From: Symbiodinium natans
Lineage: Eukaryota; Sar; Dinophyceae; Suessiales; Symbiodiniaceae
Length of the DNA stretch: 50,594 nt
Assembly: GCA_905221605.1 (NCBI GenBank)
Contig: CAJNDS010000929.1
Location: forward strand, 1-50,594
Direction of reading: 5' to 3'
Numbering within the stretch: the stretch's first letter is position 1; every line of letters begins with the position of its first letter. A program made the translations under genes and the position numbers. The notes beneath the pieces are model-generated. The model searched no databases. It saw only the letters and a list, made by a program, of their open reading frames with translations, and had not been told where the DNA came from. Shown in pieces: positions 1 through 9,798 of the stretch.

Positions 1-100
1 CCCCAACCCTGAACCCTAAACCCTAAATCCTAAATCCTAAACCCCAAACCCCAAACCCCAAACCCCAAACCCCAAACCCCAAACCCCAAACCCCAAACCT
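1..100. repeat. Degenerate telomere-like CCCTAAA/CCCCAAA array
   Basis: The window opens with CCCTAAA units that drift into CCCCAAA and TCCTAAA variants. CCCTAAA is the telomere repeat of plants and of many algae, dinoflagellates included. The degeneracy, and the return of the same motif at 3070-3168 inside a tandem duplicate, argue for an interstitial array and not a chromosome end. Confidence 0.85.
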
Positions 101-1687
101 TGCCTGAACCATCTGAACCTTTGAACCCTACCTCCAGCATCGGATCGTTGTGGGTCGCCCGGGGTGCCATCGCTGCGCCGTTCAGTCAGCGGCCGAGGGG
201 GTGTGGGTTTAGGGTTGAGGCTAAAAGGGTTTAGGTTTTGGCGGTTGTGGGGTCTAGGTTTGGGCGGTTTGGGGGTTTTAGGGTTTATGAAGCATAACCC
301 GCTTAGGCTTGTAATAGCATGTTGTGAGGGAATTTGTGCTTATAGGTGTTGAGGTGTACCCCAGAAGCCCTATAACCTCATTCGTACGTAAGCCCGAACG
401 AGTTTGGGGTTAAGGTATAAAAACCAAATCCTAATCTCGGGTTCTCTACACAAGGAGCCAGAAGCCCGGAACCCTAAACCCCAGCTTACGGGTCCAGTTT
501 TGTGTCTCGGGTTGCTTGTTTATCAATATGGAGCCCAACAATGTTCCCTAAACTGCACCGAAAGGCCATTGAAAAGCCCTGATATCGGGGGGTGTCCCGT
601 TTTGGCGAGGGGCCTTGATACAAGGACGCGTATGCTCGGAAATCGGGATCCCTTTCTTCCGGGCAGCCCTTGGCTGGGTTTAGGAGTTTAGGGGTTAGGT
701 GTCCAATCGGCAAGGTCGACCTTGTCCGACAGAAGCCGGTGATGCAGGCGCTGGGCTACTCGAAAGATCAGGAGCTTCGGCTTAGATGTGGGCTAGCAGC
801 TTTTTTTTTGTTTTGGGCTTAGAGGGTTTTGGGTGCGGACTTTTTGGTTCAGGGTTTGTCAGGGCTTTTGGGGGTTTAGGCAGCAGCTCCTGGGGATGTT
901 CGCTATCTGTGTCCCTGCTGCAGGGCCGGATAGGGTTTTATTTTGGCAGATGTTCTGGGGTTTTTCAGAGGCTTTACCAACAGGGGCTGAAAGTACAGGG
1001 TGCAGCAAGTACCCTCAGTGAAAGAGCTTGGCCTGAGCCCTTAAGAGCATTTACAGGTGTCGCGGCTCCTTTCTGGTTGTTGGAGATTGTCTGTTGTGAT
1101 GGTTGTACCGAGCTCCTTGCTTCGGAAGCCTTGATTGCAATGTCAACATCCCTCCAAATCGGCCTCCGCCTGCTAGCCAGTGCAATTCCCAAAGGCGAAT
1201 CCCTACCGTGCTGAACCTTGAAGCACAAACCTTATCAACCCTATAGAGCCCTCAACCGTGCACCCTGTGTGCAGGTGCAGCCGGCCCCTTCCCGTTGGCA
1301 GCCTTGTCCTTCGGACCGTACTGAGGCATAGCTGCAGCCTGGACCTCACGGTGCTAATTGTCATGCTTCAAGATTCATTCAGCCCTCAGCCCTGAACCTT
1401 TCTGGATTTCGGGTGTTTACAGTAGAAAGCAGCTCCACGACTATGCAAGCCATGTCGAGCTTACGCAGGGTCTGCGGCTCAGCCACACAGAGCGGGCAAC
1501 ATAGTATCTTGAACTGCAGGTTAGGGCTGTTTACCTTTGGGTCTCATCTCAAAACAGCTATAGATCCCATCGCTGGGGCCAGTGTGGGCCAGCCACCCTG
1601 AAACCGAGATTCCATTCCAAGGGGTTCTTGCGTTTTTAGAGTCACGACGAGTGCCACAGAGCTCCACTCATTTGGGATTCTAACGCC

Positions 1688-2323
1688 ATGAGGCCCTGCG
1701 AAAGGGCCGCTTGCCTCCACTGCGGGCTTCGAGTGGGACTCTTCGGAGTAAACGGGTTCGGCGTTGCGCGGCGCTGGCACGAGGCACGCTGCTCTTCCCG
1801 CTCCACCCCCATTGCCGCCTGTCAAGCTAGAACCGCGCCAGAAGAGACAGCGCCTCCTGAGATGGCCACGGGCAGAGACCTTCTGCCGCATGTGGACCGG
1901 CAAGTGGACATGCAAAACCTCTCAGTGGAGACGATGATACAGACGCTGTACATGACCAGAGAGGACCTCCTCGAACTGCACTCGCTGAACCCGGAGCTAT
2001 GCCGGGAAGTCTTGAAGTATGTGGTGGTGACCTGGCGCCCCGGGGCCTTCTCCGGAGCCCCGCTGCGCCCAGCCTTGGGGCCGTGTCCGGGTCGTGACGA
2101 CGCCACCGTCCTCCTTAGGGCCAAAGTGCCCGCGCTCCGAGAAATTTGTGAGCAGAGCGTGTCTTTTGAGTGCTTGGACAACCAGTTTGTCAAGTCCGCT
2201 CAATTTGACGACATGGTGGATTGTGGGGAGGACCTGCGTGAGGTCGCTCTCGAAAGATGCCTGCAGCTTCAGCAGGTAGCGTGCCGACTGGCGTCTGGGG
2301 TAGCAAGCCGCGGGGGTGGTTAA
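1688..2323 (+). CDS. Conserved orphan ORF, 211 codons (family member in block T1)
   Basis: This is an ATG-to-TAA ORF of 211 codons that I cannot assign to a known family. Four cysteines near the N-terminus (positions 4, 9, 12 and 35, with His31) are spaced like a possible metal site, but this is only a pattern. The centre (about 64-110) looks helical and reads DLLPHVDRQVDMQ and then MIQTLYMTREDLLELH. A Gly/Pro-rich loop (about 117-137) follows, then a charged C-terminal part ending in GVASRGGG. There is no signal peptide and no membrane segment. Compared with the copies at 9799 and 4769, substitutions are mostly conservative and length changes are multiples of three bases, which suggests past or present coding constraint. 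No promoter is recognisable. The alternative is a conserved open frame within a non-coding repeat. Confidence 0.5.
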   Translation: MRPCERAACLHCGLRVGLFGVNGFGVARRWHEARCSSRSTPIAACQARTAPEETAPPEMATGRDLLPHVDRQVDMQNLSVETMIQTLYMTREDLLELHSLNPELCREVLKYVVVTWRPGAFSGAPLRPALGPCPGRDDATVLLRAKVPALREICEQSVSFECLDNQFVKSAQFDDMVDCGEDLREVALERCLQLQQVACRLASGVASRGGG

Positions 2324-2490
2324 AGCACCCAAGTCGCCCGCGTTGTCCAAGACATCTGACGGGAGTTTCACCGGACAATTTCCGTAAGCACTGAACAAAT
2401 ACCGCGCTAAGGGAAATTGCAGGAGCAGCATGTACTAAGCAGGCCCTGCACTCCAGCCGTGGCAAAAGCCCTAAGTCCCCAAACGGTCCT

Positions 2491-3069
2491 CGAGCTTTAA
2501 TAATCTTAACCTACGGAAAGGGCTCTGGGCGCGCTGGGTCCTGGTCCCTCGAAGGAACAAGCTTCAGCCAAGCGACAGCTACATGAAGCAGGCGCCGGCG
2601 TCTCTGTCGCTCTCGGCGACTTCGCATGCGCGCCAGGTGAATCTTCCCATTTAGGGTTCGGGGAGGGGCGGGGGGGGGGGGTGGCGGGGTTAGGCAGTTT
2701 AGGGTTTCGAGCTTTGGGGTGAGGATTAAAGTTTCGGCTTAAGGTTTTGAGGGTTTGGGTGCGTAGCCTTGAGGTTCTGCTGCCGGCCTCGGGGATGGGG
2801 GACTATGTAGGCTAGGCTTCGAAAGGGCACCCCCCAAAGCAAAGCACGTTGGACTTGAACCCGTGCCCAGGAACCCTTTCAATTCCTGAGCTCCCAACCC
2901 CAGGTCGGTTTAGGATGGTTTAGGGTTTAGGGTTTATAAGGTTTAGGGTTTAGGGTTTAGGGTGATTAACCCGACGGGGCCTCTGTGAGCCATCGAGCTC
3001 GACCACCCAGCCTCAAATTCCAAACCCCTACACCCCAACAAAAACTCTACCCTCAGGCGCCTAAGCACT
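2491..3069. other. Linker between tandem blocks; exon-like block and G-rich tract
   Basis: No gene is seen. At about 2559-2638 lies an AAGCTTCAGCCAAGCGACAG block ending in CAG followed by GTGAAT, which resembles an exon with a 5' splice site. The same block recurs at 5928, 10821, 12470, 15430, 21599, 23248, 25379, 30220, 31868, 33514, 36480 and 39065. It is followed by a G-rich, TTTAGGG-containing stretch. The 2460-2760 region also matches 38960-39290. Confidence 0.6.
2911..2963 (+). repeat. Interstitial TTTAGGG repeats
   Basis: Several GGTTTAGGG units stand in the G-rich orientation, opposite to the C-rich array at 3070-3168. The two therefore face each other across about 110 bases. Confidence 0.8.
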
Positions 3070-3168
3070 CAGCCCTGAACCCTAAACCCTAGACCCCAAC
3101 CCCCTAAACCCTAAACCCTAAACCCTAAATCCTAAACCCCAAACCCCAAACCCCAAACCCTGCCTGAA
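3070..3168 (-). repeat. Interstitial CCCTAAA repeats at the start of block T2
   Basis: CCCTAAA units pass into CCCCAAA, as in the first 100 bases of the window. They mark the start of the second tandem copy. Confidence 0.85.
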
Positions 3169-5578
3169 CCATCTGAACCCTTGAACCCTACCTCCAGCAT
3201 CGGATCGTTGTGGGTCGCCCGGGGTGCCATCGCTGCGCCGTTCAGTCAGCGGCCGAGGGGGTGTGGGTTTAGGGTTGAGGCCAAAAGGGTTTAGGTTTTG
3301 GCGGTTGTGGGGTCATGTGGGGTCTAGGTTTGGGCGGTTTGGGGGTTTTAGGGTTTATGAAGCATAACCTGCTTAGGCTTGTAATAGCATGTTGTGAGGG
3401 AATTTGTGCTTATAGGTGTTGAGGTGTACCCCAGAAGCCCTATAACCTCATTCGTACGTAAGCCCGAACGAGTTTGGGGTTAAGGTATAAAAACCAAATC
3501 CTAATCTCGGGTTCTCTATACAAGGAGCCAGAAGCCCGGAACCCTAAACCCCAGCTTGCGGGTCCAGTTTTGTGTTTCGGGTGCTTTTTTATGGAGCCCG
3601 ACAATGTTCCCTAAACTGCACCGAAAGGCCCTTGAAAAGCCCTGATATCGGGGGGTGTCCCGTTTTGGCGAGGGGCCTTGATACAAGGACGCGTGTGCTC
3701 GGAAATCGGGATCCCTTTCTTCCGGGCAGGAATCCTAGAAGCTTCCCTTAGCCCTTGGCTGGGCTTAGGAGTTTAGGGGTTAGGGGTCCAATCGGCAAGG
3801 TCGACCTTGTCCGACAGAAGCAGGTGATGCAGGCGCTGGGCTACTCGAAGGATGAGGAGCTTCGGCTTAGATGTGGGCTAGCAGCTTTTTTTTGTTTTGG
3901 GCTTAGAGGGTTTTGGGTGCGGACTTTTTGGTTCAGGGTTTGTCAGGGCTTTTGGGGGTTTAGGCAGCTCGTGGGGATGTTCGCTATCTGTGTCCCTGCT
4001 GCAGGGCCGGATAGGGTTTTATTTTGGCAGATGTTCTGGTGTTTTTCAGAGGCTTTACCAACAGGGGCTGCAAGTACAGGGTGCAGCAAGTACCCTCAGT
4101 GAAAGAGCCTGGCCTGAGCCCTTAAGAGTATTTACAGGTGTCGCGGCTCCTTTCTGGTTGTTGGAAATTGTCTGTTGTGATGGTTGTACCGAGCTCCTTG
4201 CTTCGGAAGCCTTGATTGCAATGTCAACATCCCTCCAAATCGGCCTCCGCCTGCTAGCCAGTGCAATTCCCAAAGGCGAATCCCTACCGTGCTGAACCTT
4301 GAAGCACAAACCTTATCAACCCTATAGAGCCCTCAACCGTGCACCCTGTGTGCAGGTGCAGCCGGCCCCTTCCCGTCGGCAGCCTCGTCCTTCGGACCGT
4401 ACTGAGGCATAGCTGCAGCCTGGACCTCACGGTGCGAATTGTCATGCTTCAAGATTCATTCAGCCCTCAACCCTGAACCTTTCTAGATTTCGGGTGTTTA
4501 CAGTAGAAAGCAGCTCCACGACTATGCAAGCCATGTCGAGCTTACGCAGCGGCTCAGCCACACAGAGCGGGCAACATAGTATCTTGAACTGCAGGTTAGG
4601 GCTATTTACCTTTGGGTCTCACCTCAGAACAGCTATAGATGCCACTGCCACTGCCGGGGCCAGTGTGGGCCAGCCACCCTGAAACCCAGATTCCATTTCA
4701 AGGGGTTCTCGCGTTTTTAGAGTCACGACGAGTGCCACAGAGCTCCACTCATTTGGGATTCTGACGCCATGAGGCCCTGCGAAAGGGCCGCTTGCCGCCA
4801 CTGCGGGCTTCGAGTGGGACTCTTTGGAGTAAACGGGCTCGGCGTTGCGCGGCGCTGGCACGAGGCACGCTGCTCTTCCCGCTCCACCCCCATTGCCGCC
4901 AATGCCTGTCAAGCTACAACCGCACCAGAAGAGACAGCGCCTCCTGAGACGGCCACGGGCAGAGACCTTCTGCCGCATGTGGACCGGCAAGTGGACATGC
5001 AAAACCTCTCAGTGGAGACGATGATACAGACGCTGTACATGACCAGAGAGGACCTCCTCGAACTGCACGCGGTGAACCCGGAGCTGTGCAAAGAAATATT
5101 GAACTATGTGGTGGTCACCTGGCGCCCCGGGGCCTTCTCCGGAGCCCCGCTGCGCCCAGCCTTGGGGCGGGGTCCGGGTCGTGACGACGCCACTGTCCTC
5201 CTTAGGGCCAAAGTGCCCGCGCTCCGAGAAATTCGTGAGCAGAGCGTGTCGCTCGAGTGCTTGGACAACCAGTTTGTCAAGTCCGCTCAATTTGACGACA
5301 TGGTGGATGGTGGCGAGGACCTGCGTGAGGTCGCTCTCAAAAGATGCCTGCAGCTTCAGCAGGTAGCGTGCCGACTTGGGTCCGGGGTAGCAAGCCGCGG
5401 GGGTGGTTAAAGCACCCAAGTCGCCCGCGTTGTCCAAGACATCTGACGGGAGTTTCACCGGACAGGTTCCGTAAGCACTGAACAAATACCGCGCTAAGGG
5501 AAATTGCAGGAGCAGCATGTACTAGGCCTGCACTTCAGCCGGTGCAAGCCCGAAATCCCCAAACGGCCCTCGAGCTTT
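3095..5578 (+). repeat. Tandem block T2, second copy of the ~2.5-kb repeat
   Basis: This is the homologue of 1-2490, with the same order of telomere-like start, gene-free lead, 211/213-codon ORF and tail. After about 5578 the two copies diverge: T1 runs into TAATAATCTTAACC, T2 into TTGATAACTAGACC. The T2 tail is instead shared with 25010-25640. Confidence 0.85.
4769..5410 (+). CDS. Conserved orphan ORF, 213 codons (family member in block T2)
   Basis: The reading frame is intact from ATG to TAA and is homologous to the ORF at 1688. It is two codons longer because of a 6-base insertion near codon 43 (reading IAANACQ). Differences from the T1 copy include LCKEILNY for LCREVLKY and SLECLDNQF for SFECLDNQF. 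The N-terminal cysteines at 4, 9, 12 and 35 are kept. The in-frame insertion and the open frame despite many point differences support coding constraint. The product is unknown. Confidence 0.5.
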   Translation: MRPCERAACRHCGLRVGLFGVNGLGVARRWHEARCSSRSTPIAANACQATTAPEETAPPETATGRDLLPHVDRQVDMQNLSVETMIQTLYMTREDLLELHAVNPELCKEILNYVVVTWRPGAFSGAPLRPALGRGPGRDDATVLLRAKVPALREIREQSVSLECLDNQFVKSAQFDDMVDGGEDLREVALKRCLQLQQVACRLGSGVASRGGG

Positions 5579-6130
5579 AATTGATAACTAGACCATTCAG
5601 CCCTGCCGCTGCCTGGAAAGCTCTTCGAATAGGCTCTGACAAAGAAACGCCTACATCAGCCACGAGATGTTAATCCCAAGCTGACAAAGGGTATTTAATT
5701 GCCCCCAACACATGTAGGCTTTCTGACGATTATGGTTAGCTATTGGGGTCCTTGTTCGGGTCTTTATTCAGTGGTTGGGGTAGTCTAACGACCCTTGTTC
5801 AAGACCCTTGAAGCCTAAACCCCAATTCCTGTGAACCCCGTACTCCCTGCAAACCCTAGATGCACGTCTTAATTTAACTCCCAAACGCTACAAGCTCCAA
5901 AAAATGCTAAAGCCTCTGCTCTCTCAGAGAAACAAGCTTCAGCTAAGCGCCAGCTACATGACCCAGGCGCCGGCGTCTCTCGCTGTCGCTCTCTCTGTGA
6001 CTTCGCAGACGCACAAGGTCAGCCTTCCCGTTTGGGGTTTAGGAAGTTCGGGGGATGAGGGGATGGGGGGAGGTAGGGGGGTAGGCGGTTTAGGGCTTCG
6101 AGGTTTGAGTTTTTTATTTTCTCCCGTGGT
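5579..6130. other. Gene-free linker, duplicated at 25060-25567
   Basis: No gene is seen. It contains another copy of the AAGCTTCAGC exon-like block (about 5931-6016) followed by a G-rich, intron-like stretch with GTTTAGG units. The same linker stands before the second fold-back pseudogene at 25568. Confidence 0.55.
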
Positions 6131-6992
6131 TTGAGGACTGCAGTTTCGGCTTCAGGTTTCAGGGTTTGGGAGTGTAGTCTTCAGGGTGTGCTGCTAACCT
6201 TGGGATTTGTTCGCTTTTGCATGGCAACGCGCCTCGAAAGTTTACATGTCTCATGTCAAATTCACCGGCTCAGAAAGCAGCTCCACGACTATGCAGGCCA
6301 TGTCGAGCTTGTGAAGCGTCGCTCAGCCAGGCACTGCGAGCAAGAGATGGTTAGGGCTGAATTGCCTTGGGTCTCATCCGAGAACAGCTATAGGTCCCTC
6401 CACTGCGTGGGGCCAGGGCCAGCCTTCCACAAGTTCCACACAGTTCCACTCAATTGGGGGAGGTCCTCCCTGCTGATCCCTGCTGATGAACAGCATCTGC
6501 GCCATCTCCAGTGCGAGCTCCTTCACGTCCATGTTGCGATCGACCTGTGGCAGCAGGTCTCTGCCAGTGGCCGTCTCAGCGGTGTCAGGAGGCGCCAAAA
6601 GAGGCAGCTCCTGACACCGCAGAGATGGCCAGTGGCAAAGACGCGCTTCTGCAGGTTGATCGCAACGTGGACATGAAGGAGCTCTTTTTTCTGGAGAGGA
6701 TGGTGCAAACTTTGATCATGACCAGGGAGGGCCCCTCAAGCCTCTTGTCCAACTGCAGCGAGCCCGGAGCGATGCCGAGGGGTCTTGACGTGACGTGTCC
6801 CTAGTGCTTGGACAAGCAGCTGGTGAAGTCTGCTCCGTATGAAATGGTGGATTCTGGCGAGGACCTGCGTGAGGTCGCCCAGAAGAGATGCGTGCAGCTG
6901 CACAAGTCGTGGGGGTGGTTACATCACCCAAGTCTCAAGTCGCCCGTGCTGTCCACGACGTCTGACGGGAGTTTCACCGGACAAGTTTTCCG
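6131..6992 (+). pseudogene. Fold-back decayed copy of the orphan ORF
   Basis: The first half (to about 6470) reads in one frame through KQLHDYAGHVEL and FHKFHTVPLNWG, homologous to sequence lying before the intact ORFs. From about 6483 to 6596 the central part of the orphan ORF is present on the minus strand (DLLPQVDRNMDVKEL). From about 6598 to 6715 the same segment follows on the plus strand (LLQVDRNVDMKEL). The two form an imperfect inverted repeat with arms of about 110 bases. The C-terminal part (6830-6920, reading EDLREVAQKRCVQL) is out of frame with the rest. No full-length product is possible. It is duplicated at 25568-26420. Confidence 0.75.
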
Positions 6993-8195
6993 AGGTCGAA
7001 AGGCCTTTCGGGCCCATCGAAGCGAGATTTAAACCTAAGTCGGAATGAAAATTAAAAGGCCACTGGCCTCATTCGTAGTAAATTGTTTTTTAAATCTAAA
7101 TTTGCCAATTAAAAGCCGGACCCTATGAAATCCTCTTCTGGGGCCTGCCCGTCCGTAACAAAATCTCACAAGAGCTTTATATGCAGAGGTTACAGCCTCA
7201 GAAATCCTCATCTGGGCTTCCTGCCTATTTTATTGAGAAAATGCTTCTACATAAGAAGCCCACACCCTACGAAAAGAATTCTATACTTAAAGGCCACACC
7301 CTATGAAATCCTCTTCTGGGCCCTCTTAATGAAATTTCAGTAGACTTGTGTCTGATAAAGCCACAGCTTCGTTCGTAATTAACCCAAGTAAAAAACATAT
7401 TAAGAGGCCCAGCCCCAAGACATCCTCTTCTAAGCCTCATTGATTAATACCTATTTAGAACATTTTTGTTTTTCCCACACCCTGTGAAATCTTTCGCTGG
7501 CCCCATTCGTAATGAAACGCAATTTGATTTCATATTGTAAGCCCACACCCTAAGAAATCCTCTTCTGGGCTTCGTTCGTAATTGAACCCAAGTAAAGCAA
7601 GTGTATATTCAGAGGCCAACCCCAGGACATCCTCCTCGCAATGAAACCGAGTTAGAATTCTATATTGCAGACCATACCCTATGAAATCCCTTTCTGGCCC
7701 CTATTTGTAATGAAGATTAATTAGAATTCTGTATTACAAAGCCACACGCCAAGAAATCCTCATTAGACCTTCGTTTGTAATTAGACTTATTTTCGATTTG
7801 CCAAGATGCTTGTATTAAAAAAAGCCACACCATTCTGGGACCTGTTCGTAACAGAATCTCATAAGAAATTTATAATGCTCGGAAAGAAGCCCACACCCTA
7901 AGAAGTTCTGACCTAGGCTAGGTTCGTATGTAACTCTTGGACATAAATTTATATCATGAGCCCCCATTCGTATTCGAATGTACTTACAATTCCATATTTA
8001 ACCGCTAGACCCTATGAAATCCTCTTCTGGTGCCTATTAGTGAAATGTCAATAGACTTGTATATGATAAAGCCATATCTTCGTTAGTAAATTAAACCCAA
8101 GTCAAACAAACAAATTAAGAGGCCCCGCCACAAGACATCCTCTTCTAAGCTTCATTGGTTAATACCTATTTGGAATTCTATTTTGCAGACCACAC
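6993..8195. repeat. AT-rich stretch made of a degenerate ~70-bp tandem repeat
   Basis: Variants of a motif like CACACCCTAAGAAATCCTCT, followed by TCTGG and TTCGTAATT, recur about every 60-80 bases. Composition is far more AT-rich than the neighbours. Short ORFs here such as 7125-7343 lie within the repeat and look non-coding. Nearly the same sequence is found at 16137-17340 and 26430-27625. It begins abruptly at AGGTCGAAAGGCC and ends at a junction with CATCCCAGAACAGC. Confidence 0.8.
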
Positions 8196-8214
8196 CCTCA
8201 TCCCAGAACAGCTA

Positions 8215-8252
8215 TGTATATATATATATATATATATATACATACACATAAA

Positions 8253-8286
<34 letters not shown>

Positions 8287-8287
8287 C

Positions 8288-8319
<32 letters not shown>

Positions 8320-8322
8320 TTA
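8215..8322. repeat. (TA)n/(CATA)n microsatellite
   Basis: An almost pure TA tract is interrupted by CATACA and AATGTA. It lies between CATCCCAGAACAGC and ATCCCGTCGCCGG, the same flanks as the TA tracts at 27645, 37077 and 16021/18986. Confidence 0.95.
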
Positions 8323-8329
8323 TTTATCC

Positions 8330-9170
8330 CGTCGCCGGGGGCCACTGGAGGCCAGCCTGAAGCCGAGATTCCATGCCAAGGGGTTTCTTTTTCGTTTTCA
8401 GAGAAAACGGCGAGACCAACCTAGTTCCCACGAAGTTGCACTCATTTGGGGGGAGATACTGAGCGCCACGAGGCCCTGCGAAAGGGCCGCTTGGGCCGCA
8501 TTGCCGCCACTGCGGTCGTCGATTCGGACTCTTCGCAGTGAGCGGACTGGGCGTGGTTCGGCGCTTGGAGGCGAGGTGCTCTTCCCGCTCCGCCATTGCC
8601 TGCGCAGAACCAGCTCTACACAGAGATGGCCACAGGCCAAAACCTGCTTCCACAGGTCGATTGCAAGGTGGACATGAAGGAGCTCTCATTGGAGACCATG
8701 ATTCAAACTTTGTTCATGGCCAGAGAAGACCTCCTCCAATTGCATGCAGTGAACCCGGAGCTGTGCCGAGAGGCTTTAGCTCCGGGTTCGCTGTGTGCAG
8801 TTGGAGAAGGTCTTCCCTGGTCATGTACAGCGTCTGTATCATCGTCTCCACTGAGAGCTCCGTCAGCTGCGCCCCACCTATGTGGTGGTAACCTGGCGGC
8901 CTCGTCCGGAGCCGTCCGGACCATTTGCAAGCAGAGTGTGTCCTATAGAGTGCTTGGACGATCAACTCGTGAAGAGCGCTCAGTACGACGAAATGGTGGA
9001 CTTTGCCGAGGACCTGCGCGAGGTCGCTCTGGAGAGATGCGTGCAGCTTCAGCAGGTAGCACGCCGACTAGGGTCCGGGGTTGCAAGCCGTGGGGGTTGT
9101 TAGATCACCCAAGTCGCCCGTGCTGTCCAAGACATCTGACGGGAGTTTCACCGGGCAAGTTTTGTGTGAG
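8330..9170 (+). pseudogene. Decayed orphan ORF with internal inverted duplication
   Basis: Homology to the intact ORFs begins near ARPCERAA (8468) and continues in shifted frames. The central segment (about 8669-8763, VDMKELSLETMIQTL) is followed after about 20 bases by its own inverted copy (about 8785-8868), so the region can fold into a hairpin with arms of 85-95 bases. The C-terminal part returns on the plus strand at 8936-9103 (ECLDDQLVKSAQYDEMVDF to the stop). Frameshifts and the inversion exclude a full-length product. It is duplicated at 27733-28580. Confidence 0.75.
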
Positions 9171-9494
9171 CACCGAACGACCATTGCGCGAACGAAGTTG
9201 CAGAAGCAGCATGTGCTAAGCAGGCCCTGAACATCCCTGAGCCGTCGCACGCCCTGAATCCCGACATGGTCCTCGAGCTTTAATTTTTAATTAGACCATC
9301 AAGCCCAGCCGCTGCCTGAAAAGCTCTTCGAATGGGCTCACAAGCTTCGAGACGCCTAAATCGGCCACGAACCCGAAATCCCAAACCGACAAAGCATGTT
9401 TGATTGCCCGCAACACATGAGAGTATATAGGCCTTATGACGATCATGGTGAACGATTCAGGTCCTTGTTCAAGTCCTTGTTGAAGGGTATCATT
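9171..9494. other. Gene-free spacer before the first 1.65-kb unit
   Basis: No gene is seen. The sequence matches 19901-20280, 28581-28901 and, in a truncated form, 37921-38230. It shares GAAAAGCTCTTCGAATGGGC with the linkers at 5600 and 25090. Confidence 0.55.
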
Positions 9495-9737
9495 ATGGCT
9501 CGGCAACCAATTGTGCCAGCCGGAGCAGCGCGCATCAGAGTAGAAGTGACAACAGCGATGGGGTATAGGGTGTGGCGTTTCATTGGGCTGAAGGTAGCGA
9601 AAAGTTTCTTGCAGCGTCTGCGGCTCTGCCACACAGAGCGAGCAACACATTCTGAACTTTGGTCTCATCTCAGAACAGCTAGAAGTCCAGCCACCCTGAA
9701 AACAAGATTCCATTCTAAGGGGTTCTTGCGTTTTTAG
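9495..9737 (+). other. Short ORF (80 codons) upstream of the intact orphan ORF
   Basis: The ORF starts at ATG in TATCATTATGGCTCGG and encodes MARQPIVPAGAARIRVE and then QRLRLCHTERATHSELWSHL, a basic peptide with no recognisable domain. Identical or near-identical ORFs lie at 20281-20523 and 28902-29144. In the second and third units (11150, 21930, 30550, 32199) a 2-base change near the start puts the ATG out of frame while the rest of the frame stays open. The RLRLCHTERA part matches the exon-like block before the ORFs at 1688 and 4769. It may be an exon remnant or chance. Confidence 0.25.
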
Positions 9738-9798
9738 AGGCACGGCGAGTTCCATAGTTGTCATAGTTCCACTCAGTTGGGGGGGAGTTCTGAGCGCC

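Larger units (their letters stand above)
1..2490 (+). repeat. Tandem block T1, first copy of a ~2.5-kb repeat
   Basis: This block matches 3095-5578 closely at an offset of 3060-3081 bases, with small insertions in the second copy near 3314 and 3728. It holds the telomere-like start, a ~1.6-kb region without a convincing gene, a 211-codon ORF, and a tail ending near a conserved CTCGAGCTTTAAT motif. In the region before the ORF a short block (about 1426-1504) can be read as QLHDYASHVELTQ followed by LRLSHTERAT and a stop. That peptide recurs in other units and may be an old exon. Confidence 0.85.

Noticed and set aside
1-100. True chromosome end
   Set aside because: The array is degenerate (CCCCAAA, TCCTAAA) and the same array recurs at 3070 inside a tandem duplicate, so it is more likely interstitial.
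2851-2861. GGTTCAAGTCC on the minus strand, considered as a tRNA B-box
   Set aside because: The surrounding sequence gives neither a proper T-stem nor an A-box at tRNA distance nor an acceptor stem.
7125-7343. 72-codon frame conserved at 16266 and 26553
   Set aside because: It lies within the degenerate ~70-bp AT-rich repeat; conservation follows from the segmental duplication and is not limited to the frame.
8155-8424. Frame encoding Tyr/Ile repeats over the TA tract, also at 27585
   Set aside because: A translation of (TA)n and CATA repeats with no protein-like flanks.
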